Part shown: piece by piece, positions 1 to 9,922 of the stretch
Layout: each line of letters starts with the position of its first letter
Position numbering within the stretch: position 1 is the stretch's first letter
NCBI GenBank assembly: GCA_013141385.1
Contig: JABFRB010000028.1
Coordinates: 60,964-124,963, forward strand
Reading direction: 5' to 3'
DNA from: Bacteroidales bacterium
Lineage (GTDB): Bacteria > Bacteroidota > Bacteroidia > Bacteroidales > Tenuifilaceae
DNA: 64,000 nt
Made by a program: the position numbers and the translations under genes
The notes under the pieces: generated by a model
Database searches by the model: none
What the model was told of the DNA's origin: nothing
Seen by the model: only the letters and a program-made list of their open reading frames with translations

Positions 1-1
1 A

Positions 2-2398
2 CAGGGGCAGGAGAAACAAGGGTCGGAAAAGCATGGACATGAGAAACATGGACAAGAGAAGAAGCAAGCAACAGGACAGGAAACAAATGTGCATAAAATT
101 CACAAACCTGTTAAAATAATTGAGAGACCAAAACCCGCTGAAGAGATAAAAGCACCCGTTGCTGAAGCGCAAGAGTCTATTGTTAAGGTTGAACCACAGG
201 AAGCCGTTCTTTTTAGAAGAGAAGTTGAAAAACTTTCAGGTCCAACTGTTGTTGGAAAAATTAACCTAGAGGCTTTTGAGATTAAGAAAAAACAGCCCGT
301 TGCATCGTCTAATGATGTTGAAAAATCGAATAAAAAGAAACGTCGTAAGAGAATTAGAAAAGATAATCAGAAGGTAAACTTACCAACCCCACACACACCT
401 GGCCAAAAATCTGCTATTCCTCCAACATTAACGAAACGTGCAGATTTACCAGCAAGAAAGAACCTTAAAAAGAAGAAGAAGATTGTAAAGCAGGAAGTTA
501 GTGAGGAAGCAGTACAAAAACAGATTAAGGAAACCCTTGCAAGGTTAACTTCAAAAGGGAAAACTAAAGGTTCAAAATATCGTAGAGAGAAGCGTGATCT
601 TGTTAGTGCACGTCAACAACAGGAGTTTGATCAACAGGAGATTGATAAAAATACGCTTAAAGTTACTGAATTCGTTTCTGCAAGTGAACTTGCAAGTATG
701 ATGAACGTCTCCCCTAAAGAAGTAATTGAAGTTTGTATGAACCTTGGGCTGATGGTTTCAATCAACCAAAGACTTGATGCAGAAACCATGGCTTTAGTTG
801 CCGATGAATTCAGCTATAAAGTTGAATTTGTTAGCGTAGAACTACAAGAAGCAATTAAGCAGGACGAAGATCTCCCTGAAGATTTGGTTCATCGCTCACC
901 TATTGTTACTGTAATGGGGCACGTTGACCACGGTAAAACTTCACTACTTGACTATATTCGTCATACCAATGTAATTGCCGGCGAGGCAGGAGGTATTACC
1001 CAACACATCGGGGCTTACAATGTAGAGGTTAAAGAAGGTAAACATATCACATTCCTAGATACTCCAGGTCACGAAGCTTTTACTGCGATGCGTGCTCGTG
1101 GAGCAAAAATTACCGACGTAGCAATTATTGTGGTTTCTGCTGATGACGCAGTTATGCCCCAAACTATTGAGGCTATAAACCACGCTAGTGCTGCAGGTGT
1201 ACCAATTGTATTCGCTATCAACAAGGTTGATAAACCAAATGCCGACCCTGAGAAGATTAAACAAGAATTGGCTAACATGAATTACCTTGTTGAGGACTGG
1301 GGAGGAAAATATCAAAGTCAAGAGATATCAGCTAAGAAAGGAACGAATATCGAAAAACTACTCGATAAAGTTCTTCTTGAAGCAGAGATGCTCGATCTTA
1401 AGGCTAATCCACAAAAGAAAGCCCAAGGAACCGTTGTTGAATCTACCCTTGATAAAGGTCGTGGTTATACTGCAACTGTTCTAGTTCATTCTGGTACACT
1501 TAAACAGGGTGATATAATGATTGCTGGGATAAACTTTGGCCACGTAAAAGCTATGTTCAACGAGCGTGGCAATAGGATTAATGAAGCAGGTCCTTCAATG
1601 CCTGTTCAGGTTATCGGCTTAAATGGCGCTCCACAAGCTGGTGATTACTTCAACGTTATGGAGACTGACAGAGAAGCAAAAGAGATTGCAAATAAACGGG
1701 AGCAACTTCAACGTATGCAAGGTCTCAGAACACAGAAACATATTACACTTGATGAAATTGGGCGTCGTATTGCGATTGGTAATTTCCAAGAATTAAATAT
1801 CATTGTAAAGGGTGATGTTGATGGATCGATTGAAGCTTTGGCCGATTCACTTATCAAACTTTCAACCCCAATGATTCAGGTTAATGTTATTCATAAAGCA
1901 GTTGGTCAGATTTCAGAATCGGATATCCTTTTAGCTGCTGCATCAAATGCAATCGTAATTGGATTCCAAGTTCGCCCATCCATTGGTGCACGTAGACTCG
2001 CTGAAAAGGAGGAGATTGATATACGTTTATATTCAATTATCTACTCTGCTATCAACGAGATAAAGGATGCTATGGAAGGCATGCTTTCACCTGAACTTAA
2101 AGAGGAAATCATTGGTACAACCGAGGTGCTTGAGGTATTCAAGATTACCAAAGTGGGTACAATCGCAGGATGTATTGTTAGAGAGGGTAAAATCATCAGA
2201 AATAATAAAGTACGATTAATCCGTGATGGTATTGTAGTATATACTGGAGATCTTGAATCATTAAAACGATTCAAGGATGATGCAAAAGAGATACTTAATG
2301 GATTTGAGTGCGGCTTGAACATCAAAAACTTTAATGATATTAAGGTTGGAGATATAATTGAAAGCTTCCAAGAGGTAGAGGTGAAGAGAAAATTGTAA
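2..2398 (+). CDS. infB: Translation initiation factor IF-2 (5' end cut by the window)
   Basis: IF-2 is the GTPase that places initiator fMet-tRNA on the 30S subunit and promotes 50S joining. The G domain is clear: GHVDHGKT near residue 277 (counted from the GTG at 89), then [13 protein letters not shown] and SAKKG, followed by the usual domain II and a full C-terminal initiator-tRNA-binding half. The N-terminal part is a lysine/glutamine-rich linker plus an IF2_N-like segment ([16 protein letters not shown]). The frame is open from base 2 with the same Q/K/H/G/E-rich composition, and the GTG at 89 has no other start signal. The gene therefore most likely begins upstream of the window and 89 is not its start. 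A strong terminator follows. Identity is certain; only the 5' end is missing. Confidence 0.97.
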   Translation, partial: QGQEKQGSEKHGHEKHGQEKKQATGQETNVHKIHKPVKIIERPKPAEEIKAPVAEAQESIVKVEPQEAVLFRREVEKLSGPTVVGKINLEAFEIKKKQPVASSNDVEKSNKKKRRKRIRKDNQKVNLPTPHTPGQKSAIPPTLTKRADLPARKNLKKKKKIVKQEVSEEAVQKQIKETLARLTSKGKTKGSKYRREKRDLVSARQQQEFDQQEIDKNTLKVTEFVSASELASMMNVSPKEVIEVCMNLGLMVSINQRLDAETMALVADEFSYKVEFVSVELQEAIKQDEDLPEDLVHRSPIVTVMGHVDHGKTSLLDYIRHTNVIAGEAGGITQHIGAYNVEVKEGKHITFLDTPGHEAFTAMRARGAKITDVAIIVVSADDAVMPQTIEAINHASAAGVPIVFAINKVDKPNADPEKIKQELANMNYLVEDWGGKYQSQEISAKKGTNIEKLLDKVLLEAEMLDLKANPQKKAQGTVVESTLDKGRGYTATVLVHSGTLKQGDIMIAGINFGHVKAMFNERGNRINEAGPSMPVQVIGLNGAPQAGDYFNVMETDREAKEIANKREQLQRMQGLRTQKHITLDEIGRRIAIGNFQELNIIVKGDVDGSIEALADSLIKLSTPMIQVNVIHKAVGQISESDILLAAASNAIVIGFQVRPSIGARRLAEKEEIDIRLYSIIYSAINEIKDAMEGMLSPELKEEIIGTTEVLEVFKITKVGTIAGCIVREGKIIRNNKVRLIRDGIVVYTGDLESLKRFKDDAKEILNGFECGLNIKNFNDIKVGDIIESFQEVEVKRKL

Positions 2399-2415
2399 TT
2401 ACAAAACAATCATAT

Positions 2416-2450
2416 AAAAAAGCCGGAGAAATTCGGCTTTTGCTTTTTTT
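2416..2450 (+). terminator. Rho-independent terminator of infB
   Basis: A 7-bp stem AAAGCCG/CGGCTTT with an 8-nt loop lies about 20 bases after the infB stop and runs into TGCTTTTTTT. The A-tract on the left arm would also allow some termination on the minus strand. Confidence 0.85.
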
Positions 2451-2548
2451 AATTGAATTAAAAATGTATTTTTGGTATAGAAATTGTATCTGTGAACGTT
2501 CGACTGTATCAATATTTTCACCAATGTTTAAAATAAAATTGAAAAATT

Positions 2549-2938
2549 ATGAAAAAGTTAATCTTTAGTAAAAGAAATGCACTTTATACTGCCATTTTAA
2601 TAGCAGTTGTTTTTTTATCTGGATGTGGTATTAATTCAGGAATAATGAATCAATATAGCGTTAATGGAGCCAATACAAACGTTGTTCTACAAAAGAATAA
2701 TTTTAAGGTTGTAGAAAATGTTAGCGGAGAAGCTACTGACACCTATTGGTTTTTTATAGGTGGTTTTAAACAAACATTAGTTGCAAAGGCAAAACAAAAC
2801 ATGATTGAAAAAGCCAAACTTGAGGGCACCTCTAAGGCTATTATTAATGTTACCCTTGAAGAGCATAATAAACTGATGTTTATATACGTAAAAAGAACTG
2901 TAATCGTTCACGGTACTGTGATAGAATTTAAGGAATAA
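2549..2938 (+). CDS. Small lipoprotein, DUF6567-like
   Basis: This 129-residue protein has a type II signal peptide: a basic start, a hydrophobic stretch and the lipobox LSGC near residue 26. It should therefore be a lipid-anchored periplasmic or outer-membrane protein. The mature part carries an N-x-VVLQKNNF-x-VV segment, a short hydrophobic FFIGGF turn, a helical AKAKQNMIEKAKLEG stretch and two final beta strands. This matches my memory of a Bacteroidota family annotated DUF6567/TRL-like, whose function is not known. It stands alone, bracketed by two almost identical terminators, so it is probably monocistronic. The ATG with MKK is the natural start. The family name is recalled, not searched. 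Confidence 0.75.
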   Translation: MKKLIFSKRNALYTAILIAVVFLSGCGINSGIMNQYSVNGANTNVVLQKNNFKVVENVSGEATDTYWFFIGGFKQTLVAKAKQNMIEKAKLEGTSKAIINVTLEEHNKLMFIYVKRTVIVHGTVIEFKE

Positions 2939-2949
2939 TAAAAATCAAG

Positions 2950-2979
2950 AAAGCCGGAGAAATCCGGCTTTTGTTTTTT
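2950..2979 (+). terminator. Terminator after the small lipoprotein gene
   Basis: A 9-bp perfect stem AAGCCGGA/TCCGGCTT (plus one A-T pair) closed by a GAAA loop is followed by TTGTTTTTT. It lies between two convergent genes, and its sequence nearly repeats the infB terminator at 2416-2450. Confidence 0.85.
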
Positions 2980-3004
2980 CACTCCATTTAATCGATTAGG
3001 GAAA

Positions 3005-4159
3005 TTATGGATTTTTATTTATCAACTTTATCAACTTCATACTCATATCGGTAAAAATGATATTCGGATTACCATTGCGGGAGATATGGTCAATTGCTAG
3101 ATTAAATTCGTTAAAAATCTGGTAGATATTTGTCCTGTTAATAAATGGCGAGAATTTCTTACCGAAATCAACCTCCTCCCCCGCTAAGTACGATATATCC
3201 TCAAGGTCTAAATTAAGCATTAAACTTTCCCTTAGCAATCTTAGCGATTCTGCTAGCATCTCTTTCTGATGCTCACGACCAAGAGAAGTCATATCATTTA
3301 CCCAATCGAGTAATCCTAAAACATCGTTAGCATAGCAAGTTCTCATTAATTGGCGGAAAAGGGCAAAATATTGATTGTCGGTTTCCACATTTATAAGGCT
3401 AATAGCTTTATGAAAATTTCCATTCGAAATTCTACTTAATTCATTTGCCTTGGCAGGGCTAATCTGATATCTATCAACCAAGGCAAGGGCAATGCTCTCA
3501 CGATGTATGGGTGGAACTTTTATAATTTGAGTACGTGAAAGAATCGTTTTAAGAAGTTGTGTTGGGTTTTCACTTATCAATAAGAAAATAGTATTAACAG
3601 GCGGTTCTTCGATTAGTTTAAGCAGCTTATTGGCAGCCGATTGGTTCATGCGCTCAGGAAGCCAAATAATCATGGTTTTATAGTCGGACTCATAGCTCTT
3701 TAAGCTAAGTTTCCTGATAACATCCGAGCTCTCCGTAGTTCCTATAATACCTTGTTTGTTTTCAGCTCCAATCATTTCGTACCAATCAGCCTCAGTGATA
3801 TATGGATTGGAAAGCAATACTTCGCGCCATTGAATAAGAAAACCATCACTTAACTTGCCTGATGGCCCTTTATCATCATCACCATCGGGTTTTTTATCGG
3901 AAAGAATTATAGGGAAAACAAAATGAAGATCGGGATGAATTAGCTTCATAAACTTGTGACACGATGGACAAACCCCACAGGAATCATCATCTCCTTTTTT
4001 ATGACAGCTAATGTACTGAGCATATGCTATGGCAAGTGCAAGTTTCCCCGTACCCTCAGGGCCAGTAAAAAGTTGTGCATGGGGCATCCGCCCCTCATTT
4101 ACAGATTTTATTAACCTCTGCTTAACCTGCTCCTGTCCTACTATATCTTTAAACTGCAT
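3005..4159 (-). CDS. holB: DNA polymerase III clamp-loader subunit delta'
   Basis: This 384-residue AAA+ protein starts VGQEQVKQRL...MPHAQLFTGPEGTGK, with the Walker A motif at residues 33-39 in the arrangement typical of clamp-loader subunits. A zinc module of four cysteines (C52, C61, C64, C67) follows. The sensor region reads LSRTQ near the middle. It would form the clamp loader with DnaX and HolA, loading the sliding clamp at replication forks. The Bacteroidota form of delta' usually keeps the P-loop, as here. It converges on the lipoprotein gene and diverges from pgk, so it appears to be transcribed alone. The ATG is followed by MQFKDIVGQ, the expected N-terminus. Confidence 0.93.
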   Translation of the reverse strand: MQFKDIVGQEQVKQRLIKSVNEGRMPHAQLFTGPEGTGKLALAIAYAQYISCHKKGDDDSCGVCPSCHKFMKLIHPDLHFVFPIILSDKKPDGDDDKGPSGKLSDGFLIQWREVLLSNPYITEADWYEMIGAENKQGIIGTTESSDVIRKLSLKSYESDYKTMIIWLPERMNQSAANKLLKLIEEPPVNTIFLLISENPTQLLKTILSRTQIIKVPPIHRESIALALVDRYQISPAKANELSRISNGNFHKAISLINVETDNQYFALFRQLMRTCYANDVLGLLDWVNDMTSLGREHQKEMLAESLRLLRESLMLNLDLEDISYLAGEEVDFGKKFSPFINRTNIYQIFNEFNLAIDHISRNGNPNIIFTDMSMKLIKLINKNP

Positions 4160-4325
4160 GATCTTAACTAATCAATTATATTCCGAAACCATTCAAAAGT
4201 AGTAAAAATAGTGATAAGTGTAATGATATCTTTTTTGAGCTATAAATTTGAAAAATGGCTAATCAGTAATCAAACGATTGCGTTGAAAACTGTTGGAATT
4301 AATGCAGATTTGCAATAGGATAACG

Positions 4326-4333
4326 TATATTTG
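4326..4333 (+). promoter_or_regulatory. Candidate -7 box of the pgk promoter
   Basis: TATATTTG fits the Bacteroidota sigma-A -7 consensus TAnnTTTG and lies 28 bases before the pgk ATG. A TTTG occurs at 4309-4312, but the spacing is shorter than the usual 19-21 bases, so no good -33 element is seen. Confidence 0.4.
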
Positions 4334-4360
4334 TTTTTGAAAATTTAACAAGTGTATACT

Positions 4361-5623
4361 ATGCAAAAAATTGATAATTACAGTTTTGCCAATAAAAAGG
4401 CAATTGTTAGGGTTGATTTTAATGTTCCCTTAGATAAGAAAACTTTTGTAGTTACAGATGAAACCCGTATCCGCGGGGCATTAAAAACTATTAATAAGAT
4501 TATTGGAGATGGCGGTGCGGCCATTCTTATGTCGCATCTTGGTCGTCCAGATGGTAAAGTTCAGGAGAAGTACTCTCTAAAACATGTTGTGCCTGCTATT
4601 GAGAAAAATCTAGGAATTAAGATAAAGTTTGCACCTGATTGCATTGGTGAAGAAGCCCAAAAGTTGGCATCGGAGCTTAAATCGGGAGAGGTTCTTGTTC
4701 TTGAAAATCTGAGATACTACGAAGAAGAAGAGGGAAAAGTGTACAGCTTGCCCGAAGATGCTACTGATGAACAAAAGAAGGAGGCTAAGGCAAAACTAAA
4801 GGAGAGCCAAAAGACATTCCTAAAGAAACTTGCAAGTTTTGCTGACTGTTACGTTAACGATGCTTTTGGAACAGCGCACCGCGCACATGCTTCTACATCA
4901 TTAATTGTTCAGCATTTCCCTAATGATAGCATGTTCGGTTATTTGATTGAGAGCGAACTTATGGCTATGGATAAAGTTCTCCACAATACTGTTAAGCCAT
5001 TTACAGCAATTATGGGTGGTGCAAAGGTATCGGATAAGATTTTGCTAATTGAAAATCTGCTAAATAGGGTTGATAACCTTATTATTGGCGGTGGAATGAC
5101 CTATACCTTTATTAAGGCACAAGGTGGTAAGATTGGTAAATCGCTTTGCGAAGAGGATAAACTCGAATTGGCTTTAGAACTTCTTAAGAAAGCTAAGGAA
5201 AAGGGTGTAAAGGTTTATCTACCTGTAGATGCAATTAATGCCGATGCTTTTGATGCAAACGCAAATACACAATCGCTTAAAATTGATCAAACTCCAGATG
5301 GTTGGATGGGTTTAGATATTGCTGCTGAGACAATAAAAATATTTAGCGATGTTATTGAAAATTCTAAGACTATTCTGTGGAATGGTCCAATGGGTGTTTT
5401 CGAGATGGAAAAATTCTCAAAGGGTACATCTGCTGTTGCACTAGCAATTGCCAAAGCAACTGAAAAAGGTGCATATAGCCTTGTTGGTGGGGGCGATTCT
5501 GTAGCCGCAGTTAATAAGCTAAACCTTGCCGATAAGATTAGCTACGTATCAACTGGTGGTGGGGCAATGCTTGAGTATATGGAGGGGAAAGAACTTCCTG
5601 GAATTAAGGCAGTGAGAGGGTAA
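4361..5623 (+). CDS. pgk: Phosphoglycerate kinase
   Basis: This enzyme transfers the acyl phosphate of 1,3-bisphosphoglycerate to ADP in glycolysis (cytoplasm). The 420 residues show the full family pattern: [10 protein letters not shown] at the N-terminus, [44 protein letters not shown], the hinge and C-domain [13 protein letters not shown], and the nucleotide-binding GGGDS near the end. A GTG nine bases upstream (4352) is in frame, but the ATG at 4361 gives the [10 protein letters not shown]-terminus usual in Bacteroidota homologues. An insertion around residues 125-155 ([20 protein letters not shown]) is normal for this phylum. The gene is flanked by its own promoter-like box and terminator, so it is probably a single-gene unit. 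Confidence 0.97.
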   Translation: MQKIDNYSFANKKAIVRVDFNVPLDKKTFVVTDETRIRGALKTINKIIGDGGAAILMSHLGRPDGKVQEKYSLKHVVPAIEKNLGIKIKFAPDCIGEEAQKLASELKSGEVLVLENLRYYEEEEGKVYSLPEDATDEQKKEAKAKLKESQKTFLKKLASFADCYVNDAFGTAHRAHASTSLIVQHFPNDSMFGYLIESELMAMDKVLHNTVKPFTAIMGGAKVSDKILLIENLLNRVDNLIIGGGMTYTFIKAQGGKIGKSLCEEDKLELALELLKKAKEKGVKVYLPVDAINADAFDANANTQSLKIDQTPDGWMGLDIAAETIKIFSDVIENSKTILWNGPMGVFEMEKFSKGTSAVALAIAKATEKGAYSLVGGGDSVAAVNKLNLADKISYVSTGGGAMLEYMEGKELPGIKAVRG

Positions 5624-5643
5624 TTCAAAGTTCTATTTACTAT

Positions 5644-5676
5644 AAAAGCCATCCTAAAACGATGGCTTTTCTCTTT
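5644..5676 (+). terminator. Terminator of pgk
   Basis: A 10-bp perfect stem AAAAGCCATC/GATGGCTTTT with a 7-nt loop is followed by CTCTTT, 20 bases after the pgk stop. Confidence 0.85.
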
Positions 5677-5695
5677 ATATCAATACGATCTGTAT

Positions 5696-6343
5696 TTATT
5701 TCTTGAATCTATATTTTAATCCTATTTGGAACTCAACAAATCCTATTGCTGGGGAAAATACAGGATTACTACTGCCCTCTTTTGCTGATACTCCATCAGC
5801 AATAAGTTCTGGTCTAATAGTAAAGCACAAGGAGAGTTGCGGAGTAATAAAATTCTTAATCTCAATCTTCGAAATTAGGCCTATCCCTAACATTTTTGTT
5901 GTACCATTTTTTTGTGGGTAATTAGTCCACTCGGTGCCTCCTCCAAAAAACATGTTAATATCGTCATTACCCCACAGGTAGTTGTAGCTAATCTCGGGGC
6001 CAAGGGATATTGATACGTATTCGTTATTTTTAAGTAGGCCTTGGATGTTTAATCGGAAGGAAACTCGTTTGGATTTTGAATGAACCTTCTCTACAGATGG
6101 AGGAAATGGAATTGCATCGATATAGGCTAGTTGGCTAAAGTTTACATTGTTGAAGTTGTAATGTACCCCAAATCCAAGTTTAAATTTTGTGCTAATATCT
6201 TGCTGATATTGAAGTCCTATTCCTTGTGCGTTTTGGAATCGTTGCTCCGAAGAGGTGTTTAAGGAGGTGGAACATTCAGCCTCTTGCCCAAAACAGGATA
6301 TTCCTATAAATAGGATAATTGATATGCAGATTAATTTTCTCAT
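5696..6343 (-). CDS. Predicted outer-membrane beta-barrel protein
   Basis: This 215-residue protein has a type I signal peptide (MRKLICISIILFIGISCFGQ) followed by alternating amphipathic strands typical of small Bacteroidota porin-like proteins: YQQDISTKFKLGFGVHYNF, VSFRLNIQGLL, YVSISLGPEISYNY and a C-terminal FQIGLKYRFKK ending in aromatic and basic residues. The cysteine at the signal end (ISC) could suggest a lipoprotein, but the cleavage-like FGQ/E makes secretion more likely. It sits alone and is convergent with pgk. No specific function can be read from the sequence. Confidence 0.7.
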   Translation of the reverse strand: MRKLICISIILFIGISCFGQEAECSTSLNTSSEQRFQNAQGIGLQYQQDISTKFKLGFGVHYNFNNVNFSQLAYIDAIPFPPSVEKVHSKSKRVSFRLNIQGLLKNNEYVSISLGPEISYNYLWGNDDINMFFGGGTEWTNYPQKNGTTKMLGIGLISKIEIKNFITPQLSLCFTIRPELIADGVSAKEGSSNPVFSPAIGFVEFQIGLKYRFKK

Positions 6344-6450
6344 TGTTTACGGATGTTAAGTAATATAGATTATAACCCACCTGTACAAATATAACTATAC
6401 CATTTTCATTTACAAGTTGCACGGCTATTCCTCAGTAACATTGGGAACAG

Positions 6451-6840
6451 GGTTTTTGCAACAAATAATCGCAAAATGCGATACCTGAGTTTTACTAATA
6501 TTTTGTCCTTTCTGGACAGTCCCGCTAGGGATGAATTCGAAGGTTCTTCTGTCTTCCATCTTCTAATATCAACTAAATTATATTTCATCCCGCTGGGATT
6601 TAATGGTGCTGGGAGATGGTTTTGGTTTACCGATATGTTGTCCCTACGGGACAGTTCTGAATGGGACGGTATGTAGGTATAAGGTAATATGATAAGATTT
6701 CCGAACTTTTTGAAAGTTCGGAAATCTTGGGTTTAATACAATAAATATAACCCCAACCCCTTAATAGTAAAGTGCTATAACAGATACTCGGAGGCTGGGA
6801 AAATGGTTTGCAACAAATAATCGCAAAATGCGATACTTGA
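6451..6840 (+). repeat. Left copy of the ~0.4-kb direct repeat flanking the SIR2/DUF6261 segment
   Basis: This copy starts and ends with the same ~28-bp word, which contains the palindrome ATCGCAAAATGCGAT. It shares with 11601-12038 a 77-bp stretch that I read as identical (6620-6696), a 16-bp hairpin (6694-6728) and the following AT-rich/CCCCAACCCC stretch. It also contains short palindromic words such as TCCCGCTAGGGA and GTCCCTACGGGAC. No coding potential is convincing here. Confidence 0.85.
6694..6728. other. Perfect 16-bp hairpin inside the left repeat
   Basis: AAGATTTCCGAACTTT and its exact reverse complement are separated by TTG. The partner hairpin at 11895-11929 differs by a compensating base pair in the stem and has CAA in the loop. 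Confidence 0.8.
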
Positions 6841-6922
6841 GAAAACGGTTTGCTTTAATACATAATTCTGTTTGAATAGAGGGGAGATTTTTGTAACATT
6901 GTTACCCCTAGAAAATCCATAT

Positions 6923-9922
6923 ATGATTGAAAAAAATATTAAAGATATAGCCTACCAGCTAAAGCAGAACAAGAATGATGGGCAAGGAGCAATTGTTTTT
7001 ATTGGTGCGGGTTGCTCTGTTTCCGCTGGTATTCCAACAGCCAATAAAATTGTTGAGTACGTATTAGAAGAATACAAGGATAACCCTGCTTTCGAGTGCA
7101 TAAGCGAAAACTCAACTTATGCAGAGGTAATGAGCTGCCTTGGCCCCCTCCAAAGGAAAAAGGTATTTCAGCATTATGTGGATAAGGCTAAAATTAATGT
7201 AAGCCACATCTACCTGGCACATCTTATGGACAAGGGTTATGTAGACTATATTGTAACCGTAAATTTCGATAATCTAGCCCAAAGAGCGTTGGCACTGTAT
7301 AATGTTTTCCCACCAATATATGATATATCCATTCTTAAAGATTTTACAACAACAATGCTCGACACAAAGTCGATTACCTACCTCCATGGACAGCATAATG
7401 GTATTTGGCAGCTGAACACAAAGGAGGAGATGGGAAAAATATCCAATAGCGAGGTGGCAAAAAGCATTCTCCACAAAATTGCCAATAATCGCTTGTGGGT
7501 TGTAGTGGGCTATAGTGGCGATGATTTTGTTTTTGATCAACTGGCCAAACTTGGTCGGTTCGACAATGGACTTTACTGGGTTGGCTATAAAGATTCAGAA
7601 CCTTCTCCAAGTGTGCAAAATGAGTTGCTGAACAAACCCAACACAGAAAGTTTTTGGGTTAAGGACTATGATGCTGATTCGTTTTTCCTGAAACTAAACG
7701 CAGAAATAGAGAAGGATCAACCTAAAATCTTTAGTACACCTTTTACCTTTTTATCAGGATTACTTGAAAATATCACTGATATAGAAGATAGTAAGGAGTA
7801 TAAATCGGTTAAGGAAAGATTGGCTGCAAGCAAAGAGATGGTACAGGATGCAATTAATACATATGAAAAGGAAGATAGCCAAGACCCAAAGATGACCGAA
7901 AGCGATATTGAGTTTACAAAACTGAATATTGCCCTTATTAATTGTTTGATTAATGAGAAATATGATGAACTGCCTGCGTTGGAGAAACAAGTAAACGAGA
8001 AGGGGTATACTGATTTACTACCAGATATTTCAGATATATATTATAATTGGGGTAATGGTCTTGGAGAATTGGCAGGTACAAAGTCTGGCAAAGAATCCGA
8101 GGAGCTGTATAAGCAGGCATTTGAAAAGTACAGCAGAGCCGTAGAGATAAAACCTGACAAATACGAAGCCTACTACAACTGGGGTACATATCTTGGAGAT
8201 TTGGCAAAAACAAAGTCAGGGGAAGAATCCGAGGAGCTATATAAGCAGGCATTTGAAAAGTTTAGCAGGGCGATAGAGATAAAACCAGACAAATACGAAA
8301 CCTACATCAACTGGGGTAATAGTCTTGGAAAGTTGGCAGGCACAAAGTCTGGCAGTGAATCCGAGGAGCTATATAAGCAGGCCTTTGAAAAGTTCAAAAG
8401 GGCCGTAGAGATAAAACCAGACTTCCACGATGCCTACTACAACTGGGGTAATAGTCTTGGAAGTTTGGCAAAAACAAAGTCCGGCAAAGAATCCGAGGAG
8501 CTATACAAACAGGCCTTTGAAAAGTTTAGCAGGGCCGTAGAGATAAAACCTGACCTCCATGAAGCCTACAGCAACTGGGGGACTTATCTTGGAAATTTGG
8601 CAGGAACAAAGACAGGTAAAGAATCCGAGGAGCTATACAAGCAGGCCTTTGAAAAGTATAGCAGAACCGTAGAGATAAAACCTGACAAATACGAAGCCTA
8701 CTACAACTGGGGTACATATCTTGGAGATTTGGCAAAAACAAAGTCAGGGGAAGAATCCGAGGAGCTATATAAGCAGGCATTTGAAAAGTTTAGCAGGGCG
8801 ATAGAGATAAAACCAGACAAATACGAAACCTACATCAACTGGGGTAATAGTCTTGGAAAGTTGGCAGGCACAAAGTCTGGCAGTGAATCCGAGGAGCTAT
8901 ATAAGCAGGCATTTGAAAAGTTTAGCAGGGCGATAGAGATAAAACCAGACAAATACGAAGCCTACTACAACTGGGGTAATGGTCTTGGAGAATTGGCAGG
9001 AATCAAGACAGGGAAAGAATCCGAAGAGCTATATAAGCGGGCATTTGAAAAGTATAGCAGGGCGGTAGAGATAAAACCAGACTACCATGAAGCCTATAAC
9101 AACTGGGGTAATGATCTTGGAGAATTGGCAAAAACAAAGTCAGGCAGTGAATCCGAGGAGCTATATAAGCAGGCATTTGAAAAGTACAGCAGAGCCGTAG
9201 AGATAAAACCAGACAAATACGATGCCTATAACAACTGGGGTACTGATCTTGGAGAATTGGCAGGAATCAAGACAGGGAAAGAATCCGAAGAGCTATATAA
9301 GCGGGCATTTGAAAAGTACAGCAGAGCCGTAGAGATAAAACCAGACAAATACGATGCCTACTACAACTGGGGTACTTATCTTGGAGAATTGGCAGGAACA
9401 AAATCCGGCAAAGAATCCGAGGAGCTATACAAGCAGGCATTTGAAAAGTATAGTAGGGCGGTAGAAATAAAACCAGACAAACACGAAGCCTACTACAACT
9501 GGGGTAATGATCTTGGAGAATTGGCAGGAACAAAATCCGGCAAAGAATCCGAGGAACTGTATAAGCAGGTCTTTGAAAAGTTCAGCAGGGCGGTAGAGAT
9601 AAAACCAGACAAACACGAAGCCTACGACAATTGGGGCATTGATCTTGGAAATTTGGCAGAAACAAAATCTGGTAAGGAAGCCGAAATACTCTACTCACAG
9701 GCTATTGAAAAACATAAAAAAGCAATAGAATTAGGTGGTTCTTCCTATAACCTTGCCTGTATATATGCTAAAACTAGAAATATAAATGAGGCGTTTCGCC
9801 TGCTGGAAGTTTGCTTGCAAAAAAATGAGATTACATTTGATTATGCAGAATTCGATTCCGATTGGGAGGGGCTGAGGGAAGAGGGTGAATACTTGCGGTT
9901 AAAAGATTTGTACCTTAAATAG
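6923..9922 (+). CDS. SIR2-domain protein with thirteen 44-residue TPR-like repeats
   Basis: Counting from the ATG at 6923, residues ~20-270 form a SIR2-like NAD-binding domain: GAGCSVSAGIPTANK at ~28, VNFDNLAQ with N114, YLHGQHNG with H155, and VVGYSGDDFVFDQL. An Asn/His pair in this arrangement is catalytic in NAD-hydrolysing defence sirtuins such as ThsA. A linker (~290-370) leads to thirteen tandem 44-residue repeats (W-G-x2-L-G-x-L-A...EELYKQAFEK...EIKPD), each a TPR with an extended loop, and a distinct C-terminal TPR-like cap. An in-frame TTG at 6872 would add 17 residues, but the ATG gives the usual N-terminus. By family knowledge SIR2-plus-sensor proteins deplete NAD on phage infection; that this one does so is inference. 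It has no partner gene in its operon and lies between long direct repeats. Confidence 0.88.
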   Translation: MIEKNIKDIAYQLKQNKNDGQGAIVFIGAGCSVSAGIPTANKIVEYVLEEYKDNPAFECISENSTYAEVMSCLGPLQRKKVFQHYVDKAKINVSHIYLAHLMDKGYVDYIVTVNFDNLAQRALALYNVFPPIYDISILKDFTTTMLDTKSITYLHGQHNGIWQLNTKEEMGKISNSEVAKSILHKIANNRLWVVVGYSGDDFVFDQLAKLGRFDNGLYWVGYKDSEPSPSVQNELLNKPNTESFWVKDYDADSFFLKLNAEIEKDQPKIFSTPFTFLSGLLENITDIEDSKEYKSVKERLAASKEMVQDAINTYEKEDSQDPKMTESDIEFTKLNIALINCLINEKYDELPALEKQVNEKGYTDLLPDISDIYYNWGNGLGELAGTKSGKESEELYKQAFEKYSRAVEIKPDKYEAYYNWGTYLGDLAKTKSGEESEELYKQAFEKFSRAIEIKPDKYETYINWGNSLGKLAGTKSGSESEELYKQAFEKFKRAVEIKPDFHDAYYNWGNSLGSLAKTKSGKESEELYKQAFEKFSRAVEIKPDLHEAYSNWGTYLGNLAGTKTGKESEELYKQAFEKYSRTVEIKPDKYEAYYNWGTYLGDLAKTKSGEESEELYKQAFEKFSRAIEIKPDKYETYINWGNSLGKLAGTKSGSESEELYKQAFEKFSRAIEIKPDKYEAYYNWGNGLGELAGIKTGKESEELYKRAFEKYSRAVEIKPDYHEAYNNWGNDLGELAKTKSGSESEELYKQAFEKYSRAVEIKPDKYDAYNNWGTDLGELAGIKTGKESEELYKRAFEKYSRAVEIKPDKYDAYYNWGTYLGELAGTKSGKESEELYKQAFEKYSRAVEIKPDKHEAYYNWGNDLGELAGTKSGKESEELYKQVFEKFSRAVEIKPDKHEAYDNWGIDLGNLAETKSGKEAEILYSQAIEKHKKAIELGGSSYNLACIYAKTRNINEAFRLLEVCLQKNEITFDYAEFDSDWEGLREEGEYLRLKDLYLK
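8039..9754 (+). repeat. Thirteen tandem 132-bp coding repeats
   Basis: The TPR-like region is built from thirteen in-frame units of exactly 132 bp that are nearly identical in DNA as well as protein, except that the last is diverged. Bases 8139-8382 and 8667-8910 read as identical over 244 bp (offset 528 bp, four units), which indicates recent duplication or gene conversion within the array. Confidence 0.92.

Noticed and set aside
6406..6676. Short ORFs inside the direct repeats
   Set aside because: Open only by chance across palindromic words; the two repeat copies do not preserve the reading frame.
7950..9616. Minus-strand open frames over the TPR repeats
   Set aside because: Shadows of the 132-bp coding repeats; composition and period follow the plus-strand frame.
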